From positions 1,207,501 through 1,271,500 of the forward strand of contig WPIO01000057.1 of NCBI GenBank assembly GCA_009760855.2: a DNA stretch of 64,000 bases, written 5' to 3'. Below are positions 1 through 33,300 of this stretch, piece after piece; position 1 is the first letter of the stretch; each line of letters opens with the position of its first letter. This DNA is from Cristatella mucedo (Eukaryota; Bryozoa; Phylactolaemata; Cristatellidae). The translations under genes and the position numbers were made by a program. The notes under the pieces are model-generated. The model was not told the origin of the DNA, did no database searches, and saw only the letters and a list, made by a program, of their open reading frames with translations.

Positions 1-794
1 ACCAACAATCCGTAAGAGGTGTGCACGTAATGGATGCATTTATTGCATAGCTACCTGAGCAGTGTCGTCGGCTAACTCGTGTGCATGGTCTGGACTGCTG
101 CATGCAAATGTGTTCCAACCGACTGGTGAATATGCATCATGCTATCATGAGCAAACCAAAGGGGACGGACGAGGGACCGGCTGGCTATGCCTCGGCAGAT
201 CGCCATTGAAAGGGCGTTTCGGGCAGCTTTGCGCCCTATACATCCTACCGGCCCCGTGCTACTTGCTGCTTCCAGCAACGTTAAGGCTCGGCCGACTCGT
301 ATAGACAGGAGCGATCGCATGTAGTCTGTGGCCACTTCGGTGCACATTGGCTTACGAAAGCTTACTGCAGTGCCAGCATTTGCCGGTGCCAGGCGCTGCC
401 TGTGCACACTGGCTGCTGAAGCATTGCCCCTCCTTGACGGACTCCTTCCTGGCTCCATCTACCTGCTGCTGCTGCTGCTGGACAACAGAAGCAGCAGCAG
501 GAAGTGCCAAATGCTAGCAGCCTACTGACCCGTTGTCTGACAATGGTCAGCTGTCTGACAATGGCCAGCAGTGGCATGCTCCATGCAACAGCATGCAACA
601 GCATGCAACAGCGCAAAGCCAGCGCTCGACGTCGTGATGATGAGCTTTCTCCAAATGCCACAGTGCTGCCTTTCCGTCGGCCACGGCAGATGATGCAGCC
701 ATCCGTCCTCGTGCACCTCAGCACCCGATCGACCGGCTTGGTCAGCTGCATCACCATACCCAGCTCTCCCTCTCCCTCCTCTTCTTTCTACCAG
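1..794 (+). other. Upstream flank of gene 1, no assigned exon
   Basis: No feature is certain here. A CTG run and a CAG-rich run (466-506) form a small self-complementary element. An open frame at about 620-740 (SPNATVLPFRRPRQMMQPSV) looks exon-like but has no phase-matching donor. Promoter elements were not recognised. Confidence 0.3.
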
Positions 795-23802
<23,008 letters not shown>

Positions 23803-24569
23803 CAGGTGCTCCCTAGGAAGCATTGCTAGTGGTGACCGCGACATTGGGTGCTGTGGCAGCAGGCTCGAAGCAAGGCCGCCGCTCTGCTCTGTATCCAATT
23901 TCTGCTCAATCCTGCTAAGATGCAGGTTGCACCTGTCGAACAGCTGAGAGCTCAGACGTTTGCTTGTACGATGACGGCACTTGCTACCAGAAGCCATGCC
24001 CCACTGCACAATTGCCATCAGCACGGTTGGTCTAAGCGTGCTGACATGATATCTGAACTGACCTCAATGCAAAGTCTGATAAACGTGGAAGAATCAGAAG
24101 AGTGCCTGCCTTTGCTAGCAAGATTTTGGTGCTATCTGGTTATTTGCGGATGAGATCACACTGAACCTGTGGAGGCAGTGTTGCAACATGTGATCGTTTC
24201 TCTTTTCACCTCCGCCCATGTTTCCGATGTTCATTGGGCTGTATCTCATGCCTGCCTGCTGCATGAGGCAGCACTGCTCAATAACTGCAACCAAAGCTAC
24301 TTTGCAGGTCGTCCTTCCCTTAGAGTTTCTCACCTAAACGTAGTGGTAAATCGGTAAATCGGCTCAGTTACTGCATTCCGTCCAGCATTGCCGTTCATTT
24401 CTGCGTGCTGCTACTGATCCAGGAGGCACTGCATAGTTACCTATTGATTCACTGCCTTATTGATTTACTTTTATTTTTTAAATGCACAATTTCAAAAGTT
24501 TTAAATGAAGAACTGCTTTCAGCTATGTTGCTGCAGATCTTCCAGACATGGTTGTAAATCCGGCCTTTT

Positions 24570-24575
24570 AATAAA
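24570..24575 (+). terminator. Poly(A) signal, gene 1
   Basis: AATAAA lies about 770 bases after the proposed stop, followed by a GT-rich stretch (GTGTTGC). The sequence between 23803 and here holds no recognisable exon or repeat, so it is the probable 3' UTR. Confidence 0.55.
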
Positions 24576-24879
24576 GTGTTGCTCAAGACTGATAGCTTAT
24601 TCTCTGATATTATGGGATGGTTGTTCTGTATGTTGATGCCATATGCCTACACTTATGCATGGTAAGCGTGATGATTCTTCCTGCGGTAAGCTGAAAATTG
24701 CTGAAAATTCATAACAGTATGCCATGCAACGAAGTGCTAGAAATATTGTGCTAGTGTGCTTTACAATCAAGCCCTGAAAATCCGTTCCAGTATGCTTTAC
24801 AGAAAAAGGCTGAACAATATCAGTAGGGCTGACAGCAAAGTGCTGAAGAAGTGCATCAGTAATACAATAACCATAATCC

Positions 24880-25600
24880 GTTGTTTTCGTGGCGCCTTGA
24901 GAGAACTTAATCTCTATCCAGGTGTATTATAACTCGCTGCAAGAATCAATACCCAAAGGTTAGTGACATCTATGGTATCCAACATGCAAAGCCAGCAAGT
25001 ATCATGCTTGGGTCAGCATGCTAAAGCAAACGAAGGCACGAATAGTTACCAGTTAGTAAGACCAACAATAGGCACCGAATCATACACAGGTACTCACGAA
25101 AAGGACACCTGAACAAAGTAGAATAATCTCACTGGGGCGACTGAAAAACTGACCAGAACAGACGCGCCTTTATCTGAGACTTAAAAAAAAGATGGGAGGT
25201 CAAGATTAAATGTCAAGTCAGGGGATGTCAGTCACGAGTGAGTTACAGGCTTTAGGAGCATACGAAGTAAAGCTGCAGTCTCCTTAGGATTTGAGGTTAT
25301 TCCTAAGCACTGCTGAATGACTTGAGTCGGAAGAGCATGTGGTGCGATGCCTAGCCTGAATGGAGAGTAGCTCCGGTATAGGTAGGCTCGAGCCAGAGAA
25401 CCAGTAGTTAAGTCATAGAACCTTGAAGTCTGTTCGCTGCTTGATGGGAAGCCAGCGAAGGCCGGCGACAGGTGTGATTCGGCAGCCGTGGCTAGTGATT
25501 CGACCTAAAGACATTAGTACAGAAGCCACTGCAGTGCGTTTATAACCCAACTCGGTGGCAGCCAGACGTGCTTTATCCGAAGAAACGTTGTCAATAGAAA
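24880..25600 (-). mobile_element. LINE-A-related copy, decayed, 3' half
   Basis: It starts (window left) with the antisense tail GAGAGAACTTAATCTCTATCC and runs through antisense RT C-terminal landmarks (GTCAGGGGATGTCAGTCACG, GGAGCATACGAAG, GAAGCCAGCGAAGGCCGG). It lies just downstream of gene 1. Confidence 0.65.
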
Positions 25601-25845
25601 ATTTGAGATCGTTCGAGAAATGTGCCTAGGGGACGTGATGTGTGCACTGAAGGATCGACGGTCTTCGGCAAGCGAGAGCTGGCAGCGAAGCTCTCAGATA
25701 CAGGAGTCACGCGAAGCGCGATACTGAGATACAGCAGCGATGCGCATTATCATACTCTCTGCCTTCTCTACGCGGCCGCGCTCATTTACTGGTGACGTTC
25801 TCCGTGAGCGGGAGCCGGATTGAAGGCCTGCTCGTCTGGCGCCGC

Positions 25846-25976
25846 CGGAGCGCAGGCTCTCGGAGCGCAGGCTCTCGGAGCGAAGGCTCTCGGAGCGCAG
25901 GCTCTCGGAGCGAAGGCTCTCGGAGCGCAGGCTCTCGGAGCGAAGGCTCTCGGAGCGCAGGCTCTCGGAGCGGCCG
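25846..25976. repeat. 15-bp GC-rich minisatellite
   Basis: Nine or so units of GGAGCG(C/A)AGGCTCTC run without gaps. C and A alternate in an apparent 30-bp higher-order unit. All the plus and minus frames stay open through it, producing SESLR- or APRA-type repeat peptides that need not be real. Confidence 0.92.
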
Positions 25977-26464
25977 AAAGTCTTCGATTGCCCAGCCGGG
26001 ATATATAGGAGGCCGTGTCGGTCGCACGAAAGCAATTCTGAGGTGAGAGCGCCACCTGAGGTTGCAGCTTGGCAAAGCAGAGCGCAGCGTGCGTCCTGTA
26101 GGGGGCGCAGCAGCGCATGCCCTGGCAGCCCCCTAAACCTAGCCTCGAATTAGCGCTTAGCGCTTGCTCGTTAAATGAGCGGGAGATCGAAAATCCTGCT
26201 GGAGAATCGTAAGGGAAACGGCTATTCCTTCAGGCGTGCGTTAAATGCGCTTCGCCTGCCGTCCGAACAGATCAGCTGGGCTACCGAGAGGGCTTTTGTC
26301 GTCCATTACTACGGTAATCACGCCAGCACAAATTAATCTACTCTTATACTAAGCCTGGTTTGTTAGTCCATTAGTTGATGGTTAGTCCGTTGCCAGCCAT
26401 TGACCTCACGCTTTCATAAAGCACTTTGCATGACATTTATAGCTTCACTACTACGGTACCCCAA

Positions 26465-26725
26465 TGAACACACCTATTTAGGACAGCATTTAGTGGGTCC
26501 CTGTGATTCGTCCTTGATGTGCTTATGCATGCTGCCACTAACCAGATTTGCATGCTGACCCTGTGCATGTCACCCCTAACCATGTTATTCATGTTGTTTG
26601 TTTATCAAGCATGATATTACTCACCATTCAATTGCATTTCCCTATGCAGCAAATGTAAAGCGCCTAGGGAGAGATTGAGTTCTCTGAGGGCGCTTTATCA
26701 AGTGCATTATTATTATTATTGTTAT
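26465..26725 (+). mobile_element. LINE-A 3' end
   Basis: The last ORF2 codons (CACACCTATTTAGGACAGC) and the 3' UTR are present, ending in the GCGCCTAGGGAGAGATTGAG hairpin tail and ATT repeats. It is 5'-truncated. Confidence 0.88.
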
Positions 26726-27343
26726 GAGTGTCGAAAAAAGGAAACAAGGAGATAACTTTCCAAGTTGCATTTGAGCTTAACATGTTGAAATGGAACATTG
26801 CAATGCTAGGACTTTACGGGACAGTGAACTTAAAAGAGTTTTTCGTAGAGTGGTCTGGCATTCCAGCAACTTGCTGTCTCTCACTTTACTGTTACCCAAG
26901 TGAACATCTGGTGCTTCCAGCACTTCGCTTGAAGCAGGTGAGTTGGCGTATTGGAAAGCTGCCAGAGTGACCGTGACCGACCGGACGACGTGCTGCCCAT
27001 GCGCATGCCTTCGGTAAGCGATGAACCTGCTAGCATAGAGCCTGCCCCCGATTCTTCACCGTGAGAAGAGCGAGGGGGAGGCTTACTATACGGTGCGTGC
27101 TCGCCTGCTAGGTCAGCGAACACTCAGGTCAAAGCCTTCCAAAGCAAGGTTGAAGTTTTCCGGGATTTTTTGTCGGTGCAAGCTTGTGTCGTACTAATAG
27201 AATAAAAATCATAATAAGTCTTTTGTACAGCGCCCTAAGAGAACTTGAGCTCTATTCAGGTACTCTGCAACTCGCTGAAAGGGAAGCACTGAACCGATAG
27301 CTAATGGCCAGCGTTCAAGTGGTATCGTGATTAAAAAAATACT

Positions 27344-27512
27344 ATCTGATTTAGCAGACTCTTTTTGTATAGAGACAGAAGAGCCTTTACTGCTATCACC
27401 ACCGCTTGCAGTGGCGATAAAGAATCGTCCACCGCAGGATTCGAACCCACGACCTCCGGGCCGAGGTCGTGAGAAGCAACCACCTTATCCAGTGAGCCAT
27501 TACGGCTCACCG
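27344..27512 (-). mobile_element. SINE-1 copy, nearly complete
   Basis: Read on the minus strand it has a GCTCACTGGATAAGGTGGTTG head, a B-box GGTTCGAATCC and a body ending GAGTCTGCTAAATCAG. It closely matches 7690-7857. Confidence 0.85.
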
Positions 27513-27734
27513 CGATTAGGCGAGAATTCAAAGGTACCGAAGAATCCTGCTTAGACGAGTAGGACAAATCATACAGGAAGCATACTCACGGGTGTAAGTT
27601 AGTTCGACGCTGGTTTTGTAGTACTCATTCAATCAAGCACGGGTTAGCAAAGCGCGAAGAAATGCAGACAACTTTACTGTGGCGCTATGCACAAACATAG
27701 CTCGTGATTGCCCTTAGTGACGTAACGTAATACA

Positions 27735-28240
27735 TCGCCGTCTGTAACTTCACTAGGCCACAAAGACCAAGTGGGCGTTACGTATGCGAGCTGTCTATAG
27801 CTTACTCAAAGCCTCAACGGCGTTCGGTACGCATGCGGTAGCCAGCCGACTCCATCTCGCGAAACAAAGAGAAAGTGGGAAGCATAGCTTAGTCAGTCAG
27901 TAGGGCGGTTGAGGTAGTGAGTAGTGTAGTTTCATTTAATTGATGACACTGCCCCTGATCGTTGTACGAGGGGCTTCGACACTCGATGCGGTAGATAGTC
28001 GGGTTGTGCTATTGGTGATTGTTATGACAAGGGAGTCGGGGCACTCCGGTGAGCGAGAGGGGCGAGGAGAGTCGCGCTTGGCCCTGCTCCGTGTGTAGGT
28101 GAAATAAACCGGTGCTGTTGCTCGTCGGCTAGCGTTCTGTGCTGTCCGCGACGATAACTCAAGCTACAAGTAGCAAGGAAGTAGAAGCTCAGGACTGCAG
28201 GATGCAGGATGTTCCACGCGAGAGAGTAGATTTCATTGCT
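27735..28240 (-). mobile_element. LINE-B 3' fragment split by a solo LTR
   Basis: The antisense family-B 3' UTR runs 27735-27924 and resumes at 28174 (CAAGGAAGTAGAAGCTCAGG, as at 34.41 kb). The LTR at 27925-28168 and its target duplication sit between. Confidence 0.8.
27925..28168 (+). mobile_element. Solo LTR 1 (244 bp), 5-bp target duplication
   Basis: It begins TGTAG and ends CTACA (TG...CA rule). It contains AATAAA at 28103 and is flanked by AGTAG at 27920-27924 and 28169-28173. The uninterrupted LINE-B at 34.40 kb has one AGTAG at this point, which supports insertion. It shares CTGCTCCGTG and the AATAAAC region with the LTR at 49295. Confidence 0.82.
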
Positions 28241-28379
28241 TTCGCAGTTTTGTGACACGAAAAGGCTTCGTGGAAGCTCCGGAAAGGTTCCGGTAGGCGG
28301 TTGCCAAAAATTCAACAGTACAGTTCCAGCAGTTGGAAAGTGACTTCGCGGTTCTATCGGCTTCTCGCGAAATCAAATT

Positions 28380-28472
28380 CGAATGCGTCAGAAAGCGCAG
28401 AGTTCCAGAGAATGACGAGAGAACTTCCGGAGAGAATGACGAGAATGACGAGAGAACTTCCGGAGAGAATGA
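28380..28472. repeat. Short tandem duplication (GAGAATGACGAGAGAACTTC unit)
   Basis: A unit of about 27-36 bases built from GAGAATGACGAGAG and AACTTCCGGA occurs two to three times just upstream of gene 2. The rest of 28240-28827 is GC-rich and probably holds the gene 2 promoter or 5' UTR, but no core element is clear. Confidence 0.75.
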
Positions 28473-28827
28473 CTGCCGCCTTCCGAGCCAGCCACGTCAT
28501 TGTGGACGGCGAGATCGGCGAGAGAAACTTGAAAAGCAGACGTCGCTCGCGCGGCCGGATCTCGCGGCAGGCGAGACCGAGTCAATAAACGTAGTCAAGC
28601 GAGCGCGACCGCGATCGCCTAACGATCTATCGCCCCAATTGGTTCAATTATTAGGACGCTGCACTGTGCAGAAACGCTCGGATGTTGGTCCTTGTGAGAC
28701 TCGGTCGTAAGATGAGCACTGTGCGGCTGCTAGACACGGTGCACACAGAAAATAAAAGTCAAGTATCTATAAAGAGAACGAAAGATCAAAGATCAACGAA
28801 TGTCGAGGCAAGAAAGGAAGTACATCG

Positions 28828-30347
28828 ATGGAACGAACGTGGGAACAATCGCAAGCAGACATTGCAACCAACAAAGGCGTCGCTGCCGTAAGTGCTAGCA
28901 TCCGTTCCGCGAATTGCTGGGCTGAGAACAGCACTGCCTTTTCGCTTGCAGCTGCAGCCTCCGAACCACACTCTGCGATGGCTGAGATTGCTGACCGCGA
29001 ACAGCCAAGGTCAGAGGGAGGTCAGCTCCTTGCAGACGAGCCTCCCGGAGAGGTTGGAACCGGAAGCCTACTCTCGGCACCCGACGTCGCCCACACGCCG
29101 GCGGTCGACCGGCGTCGTCGGAAAGACGCACCCCCTTCCCAGCACGAGCCTGTGGTCCCAGCGATGGCGGACCACTTGAGCACGCACGCCGTCGGCGGCC
29201 AAGTGACTTCGTTGCCGCACAACGAGGCACGCGTCAGCGCGAAGCATCTTGCTTCGACTTCTTCTACTCACCGGGCGAGAGCGAACGCCCCGAAGGAGGA
29301 CTCGTTTGCAAGTAGCCACTATCCTGTCAAGCTGTACGTCACTGCCAGATCCTGCCTCGGCGACCTGGACCCGAACACCTTCGCCATTCAGGTTGTTACA
29401 CATTATCAAATGATGCAGGCTTATCAGCAGCAGCAGCAGCAGCAACAGCAACAACTAGACCAGCAGCAATACCAGTATCTGCACAATCGTCATCAGGGGC
29501 AATCAGCGATCAGCTCCGACGCCCCGAACGCTCCTGGCAGTGGCTACAGTCGCGTTCAGTCGGCACTTAACGTTCCCAAAGGAAGCCGAATGAATGCTAC
29601 GCTGTCGCAGCAACGAAGACCCTCGCCCACGATTGCAGTCGGCGGCCGCAATGTCCACAGAGCAGGAGGCCCGCAGTCGCCGCGTCGCTGTAGTAGCAAA
29701 GCCGGGCCAACGGAGCGCCATATTGACGAGACGTCGCCGAGAGGAGCGACGGGGCTTAGCTGGTTGGGCGTTCCTCGACGCGTCGGTAGCTCGGCTCGGG
29801 GTGTAGGAGTGGAGATCGTACTAAACGATGGCCAGGCTCGGCCTCGAAGTCAGAGCAGCAGCAGTAGAGCAGGCGCACGACGTTCAGGCGACAGCACAAC
29901 AGCGGGACTGCTGCTGTCTCGAGCAGATCGAATCAAGGCAGACAGTCGACGGCCCTCTGGCACGTCCCACGACCCGGGGTTTTCTGACGTGAATGCTGCA
30001 CTGTCGATGAGTCACGAGCTAGCTGCCCGACGAGCGTCTATTTGCCTCCCGAGTGTCGCGGCCAGGCCGGCGTCGCCTGTCAACGATCGGTGTCCCGATA
30101 TCGGCTCGAAGAGGTCTGCACACGATCGGTTCGGCGGCGGCGGCGGTGCGTCAGCTGCCGAGACGTGCTACGACAATTACGCCAGAGATGCCTACGAGTA
30201 TAAGAGCATGCTTAGCGACGCGACGAGCGCAGCGCCCCCTGGCGGCGGCGGAGCCGCATTGGGCAGCAAGCTGTATGAGCATCTGCTGCTCGAGGTCACT
30301 GCCCAGCTGAAGCCTCATCTTGGCGTCTATCCTCAAGCGAGACACAG
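28828..30347 (+). CDS. Gene 2 large Ser/Gln-rich exon (polyQ)
   Basis: This is the longest open frame in the window (506 codons). It is low complexity: a polyQ run near residues 200-215, Ser/Arg-rich repeats and poly-Gly near residue 435. More ordered stretches are LYVTARSCLGDLDPNTFAIQ near residue 170 and LGSKLYEHLLLEVTAQLKPH near the end. The donor CAG|GTAAGA at 30348 leaves phase 2. The ATG at 28828 may be the true start. A good internal acceptor (CTTTTCGCTTGCAG, ending 28953) could instead open a shorter exon with ATG at 28978. Confidence 0.6.
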
Positions 30348-33300
30348 GTAAGAGAGCCAGGTGAGAGAGGCAGGTAAGAGAGGCAGGTAAGAGAGGCAGG
30401 TAAGAGAGTCAGGCCTCCTCAGATGAGACCCACGCCCAGCACGTCCTGAAGGACGCCCTGCACGCTCAAAGGGCATGCTTGCAGGTCATGCAGGTCACGT
30501 TGGCAGAAGGCCGCGGCGCTAGAGCAGCGCCGGTGAACTGTAGACGAAAAGAGCCACAGTAGAGCGCTGAGCTGACCCTGTGCATGTCACCCCTAGCCAT
30601 GTTATTCATGTTGTTTGTTTATCAAGTATGATATTACTCACCATTCAATTGCATTTCCCTTTGCAGCAAATGTATTGCGCCCAGAGAGAGATTGAGTTCT
30701 CCGAGGGCGCTTTATCAAGTGCATTATTATTATTTTTATTATTATTATTATTTCGGGATCGGGAGTCGGCGTGCCATGCGTTAGACGAGTCGGTTAGACC
30801 TTAGCAAGTCAAGTACCTCATAGCGCCGGCGGCAAGAAGTGCGTTATTTAGGGATGGTCAAGAAAAGCAGCAGCACGAGATGGAGCACTGGACAGGTGCC
30901 CCTAAAAATACGCTATGGTCGAAAGAAATTCAGTACTGCCCCACCGATACCCTTTTTGTAATAATAATAATAAGAAGAAAACACTTTTGTAGCTCCCTAA
31001 GCGTACTCGATATATCTTTCTAGCTAGGCGCATTGAATACGCTGGAGAGGAAGCATGCTTATCGCTTGGTAACGTGCCGTTGCAGCGAGCACATGCACAC
31101 ACAAAATGGTTCATGCCGGCGGAGGAAATGCGGTTCGAAACAAGATGGTTTGTTTGTCATTTTTAAATTTCGCCCAGTCGCCTCCTGGTTTTCCTTATTT
31201 GTGACTAATTTCTTTTCAATATATTTTGCCGGAAGACCTTTTGGGGTCCTAAGGGTAGATAAACTCGCTTTTGCCTCTGAAAGGAAATTAATTTTCTACC
31301 TTTGGTGTCCCTGGTCATCCCATTGATATGCAGAGCTCGCACCGTTGCGCTGCAGAAGCTCGTGCCATTGAGTTTCAGAGGGCTATTTGGCTCAGCGGCT
31401 CCTAGCGCTGGGCCCATAAGCGTTTTCCGGCTGAATTTATTCTTTGATATTCGTACATTTTGCCCGCCTCATTCCTGACTCTCCCCGGCCGCGGTGGCAG
31501 GCAGGCAAGCACTCCCAGTGCGGAGCAAGGACTTCGCGGCTTCCCAGCTGGCTTCGCGTCCGAAACGCACTGACGCCGTGCCAATCTTGGGACACGCGGT
31601 TCATTTGTACGGCACCATAAACTCAGGTTTGCTGACGCACTCCAAGGCGTGCGAATCTCCAAGTCCGTGGATATTCGCGTGCGCGGCAGGGCACGGGCTC
31701 GCATTCGCACGGGCACTTTCTGTGAGCGGAAGCGCCATGCTGCGCCGTCGCTCCATCGGTCCAGCAGCGCCAGCCAACCAGCGCCGTCCGTCCTACTCCT
31801 TCGTCGTCCTAAGACACGCAAGCTGCGAGCTCGAAATGCGCCATCAACGCCATCAACGCAAGCTCTCGAAGCCGATGTTGCCCTGCTCGACGATTTCGGG
31901 CGTCAGACTTCATGACGATCCAGAGTCGGAAGTCTGACGTTGAGTCTTGAGTCTTGCAGTCAGCAATACTTGTCTGCAGTACTTCTCTTCGAGCGAGGCG
32001 ACTGCGCTGTCGACGCTCATCTGCCGCTACTTTGGTGAGGCTGTCGATTCGTGCAAGAAGATCACCTGCAGTTGCTTTAGATCGTCTGCAGTTGCTTTTA
32101 GATAATAATGATAATAATAATGCACTTGATAAAGCGCCCTCAGAGAACTTAATCTCGTTCTAGGCGCTTTACATTTGCTGCAAAGGGAAATGCAATTGAA
32201 TGGTAAGCAAAATCATGCTTGAAAAACAAACAAAATGAATAATATGGTTAGGGGTGACATGCACAGGGTCAGCACGCATAAGCACATGAAGGACGAATCG
32301 CAGGGACCCACTAAATGCTGTCCTACATAGGTGTGTTTTCAAGTTCCTTTTAAATGTGGTCAGGTCATCTGCAGTGTGGCTTTTAGATCATATGCAGCTG
32401 CTTTTAGATCACATGCATCTGATTTTAGATCATCTGCAGCTACTTTTATATCACCTGTAGCTGCTTTTATATCACCTGTAGCTGCTTTTATATCACCTGT
32501 AGCTGCTTTTAGATCATCTGCAGACAACATAACCAGCGGCAATACGACTCGCCGACTGGCGGGCCGTCGCTCCCAGGGAGCGACTGCTGTCGGTCTTGCT
32601 CGCTAGGTACAATCGCCAAGTCGCAAATGCTACAATGATCTCGTGCACACGTAGTCACTTATCGTGCTGCTCCTCCTCCTTCAAGCCTTGGATTACCGAA
32701 GTTATTTCGTAAGCGGTTCTCAGTTAAAATTCACCAGCCGGCCAAGCTCACGGGTCCTTATCGCTGGTCAGCGGCCGAGCACGCGGTTCCTAGTCGCGAG
32801 TCAGCGTCTCGCTGAGCACGCCGCGGTTGAGCTACTCGCACAGGGACTTCTTTGCAGCCGATCACTTCGCACGGCTTCAGCCGCTGACGCGGCTACTTCG
32901 GTGTCACGCTCTCGAGCTCAAACCTTCCCGAACGAATTGAAAGTAGTCTTCCAGTTCTTTGTAGCTAATGCAATGTAAGTGTCCAAAGCTTTTCCACGAT
33001 AGGATGCTGAGAGCTGCTCGATGCACGAAAGCAGTTCTCAGCCTCACATTAAAAAGGTGCATTCTCGAACGAGTAATAAATTAAATTAAATTAAATTGAA
33101 ATATAAATAAAAAATATATATATATATATAATGCAAATAAATATAATAAAAATTATAGTAAAGTAATAAAAATTCTCAAAGGAGCAGCGTCTGAGGCTTC
33201 TCGGTTCTACAGTCGCGAGCGCACGCGATACGTCACGATATGTTCGCGATAAGTCACATCGTTGCCGAGAAAAGTCGGCACCTCGACGCATCGCGTCGAA

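Noticed and set aside
25694..26118. Repeat-containing proteins on both strands
   Set aside because: They are open only because the 15-bp unit lacks stops in any frame. There is no start, splice or conservation evidence.
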